A stretch of DNA of 31,399 bases, taken from a virus. The stretch is from positions 1 through 31,399 of the IMG/VR virus record IMGVR_UViG_3300005605_000578. The stretch is one strand, 5' to 3'. The first letter of the stretch is position 1. Every line of letters starts with the position of its first letter. This document shows positions 15,114 to 23,856 of the stretch, one piece after another. The position numbers and the translations under genes were made by a program. The notes below the pieces were generated by a model that had not been told where the DNA came from, did not search any database, and saw only the letters and a list, made by a program, of their open reading frames with translations.

Positions 15114-18100
15114 TGTTACAATATGGATTAAATAAAAAAGATAAAGAACAATTAGAACTTCCTGGATTCCTGCCTTCTGGATTTGGTAGAAGAAATGAAG
15201 ATTATATTCATATCTATGTTTACCAATCAGACGACTTAACTACTGATGAAAACGATGTATTAGTTGGTGATGAAATATTTCCTGCAGGAGATATATTTCC
15301 AGATGATAGAAAAGTTGACTTAGATATTGGTGGCCACCTACGAGAAATGGGTTTCACAGAAGGTACTTATAAAGTTAAGTATTTATTTTTAAAAAGACTT
15401 GCTGGTAAACAACAAACTGTATTTGTAAATGAGTTTGGTGAGGTTCATGTTGGTAGAGTTCAAACAAAAGTTATTAATGGTAAAACTAAATATTTTTCAA
15501 CTAAAAAATTTGGTAAAAGACAATCAAGACAAGAATTAAAAGAAATATTTGAAAAAGAATTAAAATATGTTGTAAAGAAAATATCAGCCGATAAATCAGA
15601 AGTTGAAGTAGATACTCAACATATTCAAAATTCACTTTATAGAAAAAGAATAAAAGAAATAAATTCATGGATGACTTATACGCCACTTACAAATTCTACT
15701 TCAGGTAAAATAAGATTTGATTTAACAGACCCTAATATTTTGATATTAACACCACATGATAAAGAACCAGGTTTTAGTGATGCAATGATTGGTGGACAAA
15801 TAACAATTAAAGGTATGTATAGTGTTACTGGACAACAGATTTTAGAAAATATTAAACCTGTAGAAGTTCCACCAATTTTTACCCCAGAAGATGTGTCAAA
15901 TATAGATATTTTTGCTGGTGTAACTACAGGAGAAGAACAACCATCTGTAGATGAACAGATTCAAGAAAGAGCTGCAGATGAAGAAGAACGGGGTATGGAA
16001 AAATACGATAGATTTTCAGGTGTTTGTTTTACAGGAGATACAAAAGTAAAATTAAGTAATGGTAGACAAGTTCCAATAAAACATCTAAGACAAGGAATGA
16101 AAGTCAAAACAGAAATTGGTTATGCAAAAATATTAAAATTAATTAAAGATGAAAGACCATATGGTGATACACTTTCTAAATTTAAGAATCTAATAACTAC
16201 AGATAACCATCCAATGAAGTATCGTGGTAAATGGTATAAGGCTCATGAGATTGGTAAGTTGTTTGAATCTAAACCACTTAATGTTTATAATTTAATTCTT
16301 GATAAACACCACACAATAGTTGCAAACAATGTTGTTTGTGCTACTCTTGGTAAGTGGGAATCAATGAAGAAGTTTGAAATGTGGAGAGAAAAACAAATCA
16401 CTATGTTGAGAACCTTTGATGAGGAAGACGATAATTTAGGTCGCGGTAGCGGGGGAACGACTTATAGTACACCATATATTGCTAATAATGAAGTTGTAGT
16501 TAATGACCCACCACCAAGTGTAACTCCAGAAAATATTAGAACGACAATAGCAGTGAGTCGGGCAGCTCCTGAAGTACCAACTGTTCCAATACCAGAACCA
16601 ACAATTGAAATACCAATTGATTATGTTGGAACAATTGTTGAGGTGTTGGATAATAATAGAATTAGAGTTGATACATCATATGAAGAGGGTGCAAATAAAT
16701 TTGAACATAGTGGTGAAGATAATTCAAGAGCAATATTTGATGAGTGTTTTGTTAAATTTAAAAAAGGACAAATTGAACGATTAAATACTTATATGGTTTG
16801 TAATGGAAATTATCATTTAGTACTTAATTATTTAAAAAATCCATATGGACAAGAGACTTCAAGACTTGTAAAGTTATATGAAAAGTTACCTGATGAAACG
16901 GAAGAAATGGATTTATGTTATTTCGTAGAAGAGAAAATGGAGCCATATGAAGATACCATTACCTTAGTTCCATTTAATGAGGAAGACCCTGAGATATTAT
17001 TTTTAAGATTACCAGATTTTAATTCAACTAATAATCCTATAAATTTTAGAGGAACAAAATTTAATAATTATACTCAATTGATAGGTACTGATTCGGGTGT
17101 ACAAGAAGATATTCAAAACAAATTAGTTTCTCAAAGTTTACTTGATACACAAGTTAATGTTGATTATTCTAAAAGAAAAGATGTATTTGGAAAAGATATT
17201 TCAGATTATGGGTTTAGTAATTTTGCACACTTCGGTAGTGCTGAAAAAAGAATTGATAATTTTAAAAAGAAATTGGAGTTAATAGAATTATATACTTCAT
17301 CAAGTTTATCGTTTGGGAATGTAACGGGTTCAGAGAGAACAATTGGAGCATTTAATGCTAAAAAACGAAGAGTAATAAATAGTTTTGATCCTTATGAACA
17401 TTATTTATATTTTGAAAGTTCATCATATGCCACAAGTTCAGTTGGAGAATTTTATTCTGCTAGTTGGCCAAAAGAAAATTCAACTTCACCATATACATTA
17501 GTTCATACTTCAGGTTCAGCAGCAACAGATTGGTATAGTACATTTGGTGGGTATGCAAAAAATTATGATAAAAGAAATGGAAATAGATTAGTAAATAATT
17601 TACCACATCATATAACAACCGATACTGAAAATAATGTATTCTTAGATTTTATGGATATGATAGGACAACAATTTGATGAGATATTTGTTTACTTGAGACA
17701 CTTTACAGATATGAATGAAAGAACGAATAAATTATCAGAGGGTATTTCAAAAGATATTGTAAGAGAAGTTGCAAAAACTATGGGATTTAGTGTAGTTCAG
17801 GGTAATGATTTAATGATACTACCAAATTATTTGTTGGGTAAAAACCCAGATGGTACTTCAAAGTATGAATCACCACAAGAACAAGTAACAGAAGAAATAT
17901 GGAAAAGAATTTTAGCAAATATGCCGTACTTTATGAAAACAAAAGGTACTATGAGAGCAATGAAAGGATTGTTAAATTGTTATGGTATTCCAAGTTCAAT
18001 ATTAAGAATTAGAGAATATGGTGGTCCTGATAAAGGAACGAGAGTTACACATGAGGTAAAGAGAAAGTTTACATACGCATTAGATTTTAAATCTTCAGAG

Positions 18101-19906
18101 TATGTTGATGTGGAATGGACATGGGATGGGGATGGAATTTCTACAGGGAGTGGAATAAGACCTGAAACAGTAGAATTTAGATTTAGAAGTCCAGTATCAA
18201 AAGACCAAGTTATAATGAATCAAGCAAGTAATTGGGCAATATCATTACGAGATAATGGAGCAACTGATGATTATGGATATTTAGAATTTGCTATGAGTGG
18301 TAGTTCTCTTGCATATGTTACTTCATCTTTATTACCAGTTTATAATGATGAGATGTGGAGTGTAATGTTAACAAGGAAATTAGCAACAGGTGTAGATTTA
18401 GATGGTGATGGTACACCACAAAATATAAAATATGAATTAACTACAAAACAATATGATTCAAGTAGGGAAGTAATTTTATTCCAAGATAGTCAAAGTTTAA
18501 CAACAAATACTGCAGGGATAAATACTAAATTTGTACAAGATGGTAATGTAAGTATTGGTGGTAGTGGAACTGGTTTTTATACAACACAATTTAGTGGTTC
18601 AATTATGGAATATAGATTGTGGAGTGAACCATTATCACAAAGTGTATTTGATAATCATGTAAAGGCACCAAAGTCATATAATGGAAATACTACTGAATCT
18701 TTCTTTGATAATTTGATACATAGAACACAATTTAATGATAATGTAACTTTACATTCGACTTCAAGTTTTACTGATAATAGTTTTTCAGGAACATATAATG
18801 CAACTGGTAGTGCTAAGGGTTTTAGTGGAAATCAATTTAGAAGTCTTGTAGATAAAGAAGAATTAAGAGTTCCTAATTTGGGCCCAAGTAGAAGAAATGC
18901 AACCAAGATAAGATTAGAGGGAACAAGTTTAAACGGCCCACTATCATCTAATATTAGGAGAGAACAATCTTCACAAGATTTTGCACCAATAGATAGTAAT
19001 AAACTTGGTGTTTACTTTTCACCGACTGATGTGGTGAATGAAGATATAATGTATTCCATAGCGGATTTTGATTTTAATGATTTGGTTGGAGACCCACGAG
19101 ATGTTTATGAAGATAGTTATCGTGGATTAGAACATACACAAAGAAAGTATTGGAAAAAATATTCAAAAACAAATAGTTTTTGGGATTATTTAAGAATTAT
19201 AGATTTTTATGATAGTGGTATTTGGACTCAACTTAGAAAACTATCACCTGCAAGAGCAAACACAACTCTTGGTGTATTGATTGAACCAAATATTTTAGAA
19301 AGAAGTAAAGCAGTTGTTGGTAAAATTCCAGAATTTGATAATCAATATTTTGAGAATGCAGACCATTTTGGTTATGGAATAAATATGACTAATTTTATAA
19401 GTGGTTCTGATGATAGGTTGATAGTTATTACTGGGGAATATCCAAACTATGAGGGAGTTGTAAATGTACATAATAATGAATCAGGTTCACTTGGAACATT
19501 AGCAATACCATCATTAGTTAGATTGGGAGAAATAGACCCAAGAACTGAATTTGGTGCCACATATGCAACAGCAAGTACTTCACAAGGAGCTGTATCCAGA
19601 GTATTTACTGAAGCAGTACAACCATTTATTAGTTCTTCAAGGATATCAGAACACAATGAAATAAAATACAAGAATTATGCGAGTTCACAAGATGCTTATA
19701 CCGATACACCACTTAGTTCATCATTTGAACCAGCGGAATATCAGAGTATGGCATATGACTCAAAGCTTTTTAGACTTTTTTATAAAGGTCAATTATTAAC
19801 AAAGAAAAATACAATTGATGGAAAAGAACCTGTCGAGATAACTATAACATCACCAACTAAACTTGTAACTCAAGAACCTGGTGATTCTAAACTTAAAGTT
19901 GAATAA
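15113..19906 (+). CDS. Giant tail/baseplate protein with internal Hint domain and LamG-like region
   Basis: 1597 residues. Residues 1-300 are a beta-rich tail domain interrupted by a Hint (hedgehog/intein) domain at about 305-412. GVCFTGDTKVKL places the nucleophile-type Cys at 305, TTDNHPM gives the block-B His at 366, and VYNLILDKHH with VANNVVCATLGK forms the end strands. The usual intein C-terminal His-Asn is absent, so splicing is doubtful. Later, RILANMPYFMKTKGTMRAMK and LLNCYGIPSSILRIREYG (about 930-970) resemble phage tail protein I-like segments. VEFRFRSPVSKDQVIMNQ and the strands up to about residue 1185 look like a LamG/concanavalin fold. It lies directly after the wedge genes and is probably a gp7/gp10-like wedge or fibre-base protein (inference). 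Size and composition match virion proteins. Confidence 0.75.
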   Translation: MLQYGLNKKDKEQLELPGFLPSGFGRRNEDYIHIYVYQSDDLTTDENDVLVGDEIFPAGDIFPDDRKVDLDIGGHLREMGFTEGTYKVKYLFLKRLAGKQQTVFVNEFGEVHVGRVQTKVINGKTKYFSTKKFGKRQSRQELKEIFEKELKYVVKKISADKSEVEVDTQHIQNSLYRKRIKEINSWMTYTPLTNSTSGKIRFDLTDPNILILTPHDKEPGFSDAMIGGQITIKGMYSVTGQQILENIKPVEVPPIFTPEDVSNIDIFAGVTTGEEQPSVDEQIQERAADEEERGMEKYDRFSGVCFTGDTKVKLSNGRQVPIKHLRQGMKVKTEIGYAKILKLIKDERPYGDTLSKFKNLITTDNHPMKYRGKWYKAHEIGKLFESKPLNVYNLILDKHHTIVANNVVCATLGKWESMKKFEMWREKQITMLRTFDEEDDNLGRGSGGTTYSTPYIANNEVVVNDPPPSVTPENIRTTIAVSRAAPEVPTVPIPEPTIEIPIDYVGTIVEVLDNNRIRVDTSYEEGANKFEHSGEDNSRAIFDECFVKFKKGQIERLNTYMVCNGNYHLVLNYLKNPYGQETSRLVKLYEKLPDETEEMDLCYFVEEKMEPYEDTITLVPFNEEDPEILFLRLPDFNSTNNPINFRGTKFNNYTQLIGTDSGVQEDIQNKLVSQSLLDTQVNVDYSKRKDVFGKDISDYGFSNFAHFGSAEKRIDNFKKKLELIELYTSSSLSFGNVTGSERTIGAFNAKKRRVINSFDPYEHYLYFESSSYATSSVGEFYSASWPKENSTSPYTLVHTSGSAATDWYSTFGGYAKNYDKRNGNRLVNNLPHHITTDTENNVFLDFMDMIGQQFDEIFVYLRHFTDMNERTNKLSEGISKDIVREVAKTMGFSVVQGNDLMILPNYLLGKNPDGTSKYESPQEQVTEEIWKRILANMPYFMKTKGTMRAMKGLLNCYGIPSSILRIREYGGPDKGTRVTHEVKRKFTYALDFKSSEYVDVEWTWDGDGISTGSGIRPETVEFRFRSPVSKDQVIMNQASNWAISLRDNGATDDYGYLEFAMSGSSLAYVTSSLLPVYNDEMWSVMLTRKLATGVDLDGDGTPQNIKYELTTKQYDSSREVILFQDSQSLTTNTAGINTKFVQDGNVSIGGSGTGFYTTQFSGSIMEYRLWSEPLSQSVFDNHVKAPKSYNGNTTESFFDNLIHRTQFNDNVTLHSTSSFTDNSFSGTYNATGSAKGFSGNQFRSLVDKEELRVPNLGPSRRNATKIRLEGTSLNGPLSSNIRREQSSQDFAPIDSNKLGVYFSPTDVVNEDIMYSIADFDFNDLVGDPRDVYEDSYRGLEHTQRKYWKKYSKTNSFWDYLRIIDFYDSGIWTQLRKLSPARANTTLGVLIEPNILERSKAVVGKIPEFDNQYFENADHFGYGINMTNFISGSDDRLIVITGEYPNYEGVVNVHNNESGSLGTLAIPSLVRLGEIDPRTEFGATYATASTSQGAVSRVFTEAVQPFISSSRISEHNEIKYKNYASSQDAYTDTPLSSSFEPAEYQSMAYDSKLFRLFYKGQLLTKKNTIDGKEPVEITITSPTKLVTQEPGDSKLKVE
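16025..16348 (+). other. Hint domain coding segment inside the tail gene
   Basis: Codons 305-412 of the tail protein. Visible elements are Cys305 with FTGDTKV, IKHLRQGMKVKT (block A extension), ITTDNHP with His366, a KWYKAHEIG strand, and the closing VYNLILDKHHTIVANN. The last block runs into VVCATLGK instead of ending His-Asn before Cys/Ser/Thr, a variant also seen in hedgehog-type Hint proteins with a C.TLG end. Length of about 108 codons means there is no homing-endonuclease insertion. Confidence 0.75.
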
Positions 19907-19922
19907 AAAACGAGTAAGTATA

Positions 19923-19929
19923 TATTTAT
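19923..19929 (+). promoter_or_regulatory. Candidate late promoter TATTTAT
   Basis: TATTTAT lies in the 69-base gap after the giant tail gene, 46 bases before the ATG at 19976, which has AGGAG. Same motif, orientation and approximate distance as before other late blocks. Confidence 0.45.
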
Positions 19930-19975
19930 CTATGAGGTTTTCCATCTCAAATACAATTCAATTAGGAGTATTTAA

Positions 19976-20833
19976 ATGAATAAAAAATCAGTCGTTTGGA
20001 CATCCCCAAGACGCGTAAAAATGGGATTTCTAAACAATACAAGTGTAACCGTTGATGCTATACTTACCAAGAAAGGTCGAGAATTATTGGCAAGGGGGCA
20101 AGACGAGTTCAAAATCACAAAATTTGCATTAGCAGATGATGAGATTGATTACAGTTTGTGGGATACAGCACATCCAAATGGTTCAAACTATTATGGGGCT
20201 GTTATCGAAAATATGCCATTGTTGGAAGCCTTTGTAGATGAAAACCAAGTTATGAGATATAAGTTAGTATCCTTACCTAAGAATACTGCTAAATTACCTA
20301 TACTTGAAATTCCATCACCAACATTAGTTTTCAATGGCCCTGGCATTACACAAACTATATCACCAAATACGCGAAATGGTAGTGATAATGAAAGTGGATA
20401 TAACTTCATCTTACATGATGCTGTTATAGCTAATTTGACACCAGTAATCGTTGCTTCAAAGAAGAAAAGAAGTAAAAGAAAGCGTGGTATCTTAGGAAGA
20501 GGTAGAGGAATGAAAGGTAGAATGGGTGGCTTAGGTGCATTTAGTGCAGAGGCTGCAGGAAAATTCTTACCAGGTGGAATACTCGAACCAGACTTTCTAG
20601 CAGATATTGAAAGAGATATCGCTGACCTACAAATGAATACAGGTGCAACTACTCCAGTATTCTTAAACGAGGAAGAAAGAAAGAGTTCAATAACAATTAC
20701 AGGAAAATCTGTTAATGTTGTTTCTCGTTCTGTAACTTCAGACACTTCAACAAATGTAACCGTGATTGGGTTAGACACAGGGGCAACATATAATGTTGCA
20801 GTTACTGTTAAAGCAGACCCAAGTAAATTATAA
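19976..20833 (+). CDS. Tail-collar-like virion protein with basic Gly-rich linker
   Basis: 285 residues; start fixed by AGGAG seven bases upstream, although an in-frame ATG at 20021 begins the conserved part (MGFLNNTSVTVDAIL). Residues 16-90 (LTKKGRELLARGQDEF, ITKFALADDEIDY) match the pattern of tail-collar/tail-fibre N-terminal domains (LT..GR..LA, I..FA.GD), which attach fibres to the baseplate. Residues about 160-190 are an extreme basic, Gly-rich segment (SKKKRSKRKRGILGRGRG). The last 60 residues (SSITITGKSVNVVSRSVTSD) are Ig-like beta strands. Next gene starts seven bases later, so co-transcribed. Structural role likely; the basic insert is unexplained. Confidence 0.65.
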   Translation: MNKKSVVWTSPRRVKMGFLNNTSVTVDAILTKKGRELLARGQDEFKITKFALADDEIDYSLWDTAHPNGSNYYGAVIENMPLLEAFVDENQVMRYKLVSLPKNTAKLPILEIPSPTLVFNGPGITQTISPNTRNGSDNESGYNFILHDAVIANLTPVIVASKKKRSKRKRGILGRGRGMKGRMGGLGAFSAEAAGKFLPGGILEPDFLADIERDIADLQMNTGATTPVFLNEEERKSSITITGKSVNVVSRSVTSDTSTNVTVIGLDTGATYNVAVTVKADPSKL

Positions 20834-20843
20834 GGAGTGAATG

Positions 20844-21860
20844 ATGTCAGTATTTACAAGATTCGATTTTAATAATGATGTAGTTGAAAACCAACGAACT
20901 AAAGTATCAAGTGGTATTTTTAGTGGTGGAAGTGGAACATTAGCCACATTCTACACTGCTTCAGCATTGGGTGATGTTAGTGGTTCTTATTATGCAGTTT
21001 ATAATAAAGTAACTTCTGATGCAACATCTGAAATCCAATTTGATATTGGATATGCAAATCATGGTGGTAGTGGAAGTGCTGGAAACACAACTAAATTAAC
21101 AAGTGGTGGAAGACAGACGGCTGGAATGTATAGACAATTCAGAAATGTTTTGTTATCACCTAACACCGAGAAATTTACATTCACAAGTGCACCAAGTGCA
21201 TCGAATGATTTCTATTTTATGTCATTCAACAGAGCTCGTATGAGAGAAAAGATTGACCCAGGTAATTGGGAAATTCATATGGGTAGTGGAGCAGCTAAAA
21301 GAAAATTCATTGATGATAGTGGAGCAACTAATAATCCAACTGTTAATGAGGGTGGACGAGTATACAATATCGTTTCAGGTTCATTAGAAACTGGTACTGG
21401 AGTTATCAAGACTGCAGCAGCATCTGAAACAGGTGGGGCAATTGGTTCATTCTATCCAGATTTAGGAATTATACTATTTAATGCCGCATCATTAGATACT
21501 AAAGTATCTATGGGAACAGTAAGAGCTTCAGACACATTTAATGATAATGGTAAGAAGTTTTTTCAAAAGTTAGCAGATGGTGGTAAAGTTCAAGTTCGTA
21601 GAGAAGAAGAAATAACTTCAACAAACTTTTTCTGTAGAGTGAATAACAAAAGATACAACTTTAGTGCTAATCCAACTTTCTTTACAGGTTCTGATGGAGC
21701 ATTAGTTCAATCAACATTCTTCAAAGACCCTAAAGTTTATATTACAACTGTAGGTTTGTACAATGATGATAATGAGTTGTTGGCTGTTGCTAAATTAAGT
21801 AAACCTATTTTGAAATCATACTCAAGGGAAGCTATTATAAAAGTAAAACTTGACTTCTAA
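20844..21860 (+). CDS. Virion structural protein A of a paralogous pair
   Basis: 338 residues from the second of two adjacent ATG codons (20841 and 20844); GGAG is six bases from the second, which I prefer. The sequence is Ser/Thr/Gly-rich and mostly beta. Its last 50 residues (KVYITTVGLYNDDNELLAVA, then KLSKPILKSYSRE) are shared with the end of the next gene. Conserved marine T4-type phages carry virion proteins with this ending. No enzymatic motif. A tail sheath-associated, neck or fibre component is possible; which one cannot be said from sequence. Confidence 0.65.
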   Translation: MSVFTRFDFNNDVVENQRTKVSSGIFSGGSGTLATFYTASALGDVSGSYYAVYNKVTSDATSEIQFDIGYANHGGSGSAGNTTKLTSGGRQTAGMYRQFRNVLLSPNTEKFTFTSAPSASNDFYFMSFNRARMREKIDPGNWEIHMGSGAAKRKFIDDSGATNNPTVNEGGRVYNIVSGSLETGTGVIKTAAASETGGAIGSFYPDLGIILFNAASLDTKVSMGTVRASDTFNDNGKKFFQKLADGGKVQVRREEEITSTNFFCRVNNKRYNFSANPTFFTGSDGALVQSTFFKDPKVYITTVGLYNDDNELLAVAKLSKPILKSYSREAIIKVKLDF

Positions 21861-21871
21861 GGGAAACTATA

Positions 21872-22885
21872 ATGTTAAAAAACATTGACCCATCGAATAA
21901 GTCAATTAAACCTTTTAAAGCACATAAGTCATTTACTCTTACTAATAATGATAGTGGGAGTGGACACTTTGTTTTAAAAGCAGTTAGTGGTTCTACATAT
22001 AATTTCATAACAGGTTCAGCATCTTCACAGAGTTTTGGTAGCTATGTTCCTTCTGCAAGTGCATTTGAATATGGTACATTTTATGACTTACCTAATTGGC
22101 ATACAATAAACCAACTCTATTACAAAAGAAGTTCTGATCCATATGGAAACTATGGAAGAAATAATCCTAAAAAGATTAATCGAGAACTAAATGGTACAGC
22201 AAGAATCTTTTCTGTACCAAGACAAATGTTCGGTGAAGAAATAAAACCAGAAAGTATAAAACTATCAGTAACTACGGGTGGACAGACATTTGATATTCGT
22301 GATGACGGAGATGGTAATTTATATGATTATGCACATTCTGCTAGTTTTGCAGCATTCAAGTCAAGTTCTTTTGACAGAGCACAAGGTGTCCAATCAAACG
22401 GAAGTGGAAGTGAAGTAGGAAATGTTTTTTATGAACATGGGCAAGTAATCGTAACAGATACAGGTTCATATTCAGATGCAGGAACTTCAACAGGACACAC
22501 TTTAAATTATAAAGCAACTTCTACATTATACGAATACGAATATGTTGTAGATGCTACACCAAGTGAATTTAATTTAAGTACTAACATTAGTACTACATTT
22601 CAACGAAGTGGTAGTATAACAGCGGCAGAGGGAACGGTTTCAATGTCAAGATTTTTCCCACCAAGTGATCAACCAACAGGAATGGGTACGGGAAGTTATA
22701 ATTCATTTTATAATGCAGCTTCTAAAGTTGAAGGTTTCGTAACACATTCAGAGTTTCAACCATATGTCAGTACAATAGGATTATATAATGATAATAATGA
22801 ACTTATGGCGATAGGTAAGTTAAGTAAAGCATTGAAGTTAAATAAAGATGCAAATACATCTATTGTTGTGAGATTTGATGTATAA
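21872..22885 (+). CDS. Virion structural protein B of a paralogous pair
   Basis: 337 residues, eleven bases after protein A. The body (residues 1-280) is Ser/Gly/Tyr-rich beta sequence (SGSGHFVLKAVSGSTYNFIT) that differs from protein A. The end, PYVSTIGLYNDNNELMAIGK followed by LSKALKL and IVVRFDV, matches A almost position for position. The two are the same length within one residue. This suggests gene duplication followed by divergence of the outer part with the attachment module kept. It is the last virion-type gene before a gap with a candidate late promoter. Confidence 0.65.
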   Translation: MLKNIDPSNKSIKPFKAHKSFTLTNNDSGSGHFVLKAVSGSTYNFITGSASSQSFGSYVPSASAFEYGTFYDLPNWHTINQLYYKRSSDPYGNYGRNNPKKINRELNGTARIFSVPRQMFGEEIKPESIKLSVTTGGQTFDIRDDGDGNLYDYAHSASFAAFKSSSFDRAQGVQSNGSGSEVGNVFYEHGQVIVTDTGSYSDAGTSTGHTLNYKATSTLYEYEYVVDATPSEFNLSTNISTTFQRSGSITAAEGTVSMSRFFPPSDQPTGMGTGSYNSFYNAASKVEGFVTHSEFQPYVSTIGLYNDNNELMAIGKLSKALKLNKDANTSIVVRFDV

Positions 22886-22910
22886 CACACCTTAAATTAA
22901 ATATATATTC

Positions 22911-22925
22911 TATTTATTATTGAAT
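22911..22925 (+). promoter_or_regulatory. Candidate late promoter before the envelope island
   Basis: TATTTATTATTGAAT is identical over 15 bases to 8469-8483. It lies in an 86-base AT-rich gap, 54 bases from TATTTAT to the ATG at 22972, which has AGGAG. A repeated 15-mer at two block starts is hard to explain by base composition alone. Confidence 0.55.
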
Positions 22926-22971
22926 ATTACAATAGAAAGTAATTTTTTATAAATTAAAATAGGAGACTACG

Positions 22972-23397
22972 ATGGAAACCGATGTTCAAGGTTTGATGGA
23001 AAACCTTATAGGACATTATGGTTGGATAGTAGTTACATTTGCAATTGGTTTCTTTTTTAAGGAATCAATTATGAGTTGGATACAAGGCATGATGGTTTTT
23101 ATGGATAACAATTTCAATAATGATGATGTTGTCTATATAAGTGGACGAGAGGCCAGAGTCGTAAGAGTCGGATTCACAAAAACCGTTTTTTATATGACTG
23201 ATAGAGGGAGTAAGATGGTAGTACCCAATGAAAAACTAAAAGACCTAACATTAGAAAAGAGATTACCGCCTGGGTCAAGAAGGGCGAAAGATGGCTATTT
23301 GCCTAAATCAACTGATAAACTATCAGATAAACAAAAGCAAGGATTACATGCGGTTGCAGCAGAAAAATCGGTTGTAGATAGGGGAAAAAAGATATAA
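22972..23397 (+). CDS. MscS-like mini-protein (one membrane helix plus beta domain)
   Basis: 141 residues, AGGAG eight bases upstream. Residues 15-35 are a membrane helix (YGWIVVTFAIGFFFKESI). Residues about 45-95 follow the MscS beta-domain pattern: NNFNNDDVVYISGREARVVR corresponds to F..GD.V.I.G..G.V, then VGFTKTVFYMTDRGSKMVVP and NEKL to the IG...T......VPN..L part. The pore helix preceding the beta domain (ESIMSWIQGMMVFM) is roughly in place. MscS proper has three membrane helices and an alpha-beta C-terminal cage; those are absent, and the tail here is basic and polar. It could be a minimal channel, a modifier of host MscS, or a tension-sensing holin-like factor. Confidence 0.62.
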   Translation: METDVQGLMENLIGHYGWIVVTFAIGFFFKESIMSWIQGMMVFMDNNFNNDDVVYISGREARVVRVGFTKTVFYMTDRGSKMVVPNEKLKDLTLEKRLPPGSRRAKDGYLPKSTDKLSDKQKQGLHAVAAEKSVVDRGKKI

Positions 23398-23426
23398 GGT
23401 TTTAGATCCAATCTTCCAGAATTTAA

Positions 23427-23433
23427 TATTTAT
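23427..23433 (+). promoter_or_regulatory. Candidate late promoter TATTTAT
   Basis: TATTTAT in the 78-base gap before the exported basic protein, 42 bases from its ATG at 23476. The preceding TTTAA and following TAATAG differ from the 15-mer copies, so this is the weaker form of the motif. Confidence 0.45.
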
Positions 23434-23475
23434 TAATAGATAGATGATCAATAATTCAATTTGAAAGGATTGAAC

Positions 23476-23829
23476 ATGAATAAAATAATAACTATTTTGG
23501 CACTATGTGTACCATTAGTGGCACAAGATGTACCAAAACAAGAAGAGAAACAAGACAAAAAGAATGTTGAACAACGAGAACAGAGAAAATCTTTTGGCAA
23601 ACGAGTTTGGATGGGAGTCCAAGATGCTGAATGGAAGAAATTTGATGCAGCTCACAGACGAGCTCATTCAAAACGAGGTGAACATGCAGGTAGAGAACAC
23701 AAAAAACACAGAAGTGGTTGGGTTCGTAAGGCTGTAGGAATTGTTGTGATAGGTGGAATAGGATATTACATTGGTGTAAACGAAAGAAAACATCATCGTA
23801 AAGGTGGATTTAAAAGACCAACAAAATAA
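23476..23829 (+). CDS. Exported basic protein with C-terminal membrane segment
   Basis: 118 residues from ATG 23476 (AAGGA six bases upstream); an in-frame TTG at 23461 is unlikely. MNKIITILALCVPLVA is a short signal peptide with Gln at the mature N-terminus (QDVPKQ). The mature part is highly charged, with a His/Arg/Lys-rich block (AHRRAHSKRGEHAGREHKKH), then a Gly-rich hydrophobic helix (AVGIVVIGGIGYYIGV, about residues 87-103) and a basic tail (RKHHRKGG). The His-rich region could bind metal. The Gly-rich single helix resembles glycine-zipper segments that insert in or span the outer membrane. No family recognised. Confidence 0.68.
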   Translation: MNKIITILALCVPLVAQDVPKQEEKQDKKNVEQREQRKSFGKRVWMGVQDAEWKKFDAAHRRAHSKRGEHAGREHKKHRSGWVRKAVGIVVIGGIGYYIGVNERKHHRKGGFKRPTK

Positions 23830-23856
23830 CATTCAAAGGGAGAGAGTGAACGAAGT

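Noticed and set aside
16025-16348. Calling the insert a classical self-splicing intein
   Set aside because: The C-terminal His-Asn and following Cys/Ser/Thr at the junction are not in the required arrangement, and no homologue without the insert was available to compare.
20191-20778. A long minus-strand open frame (about 195 codons)
   Set aside because: It lies wholly inside the tail-collar-like gene, which has a ribosome-binding site and family similarity; the opposite strand reads as low-quality hydrophobic sequence with no start signal.
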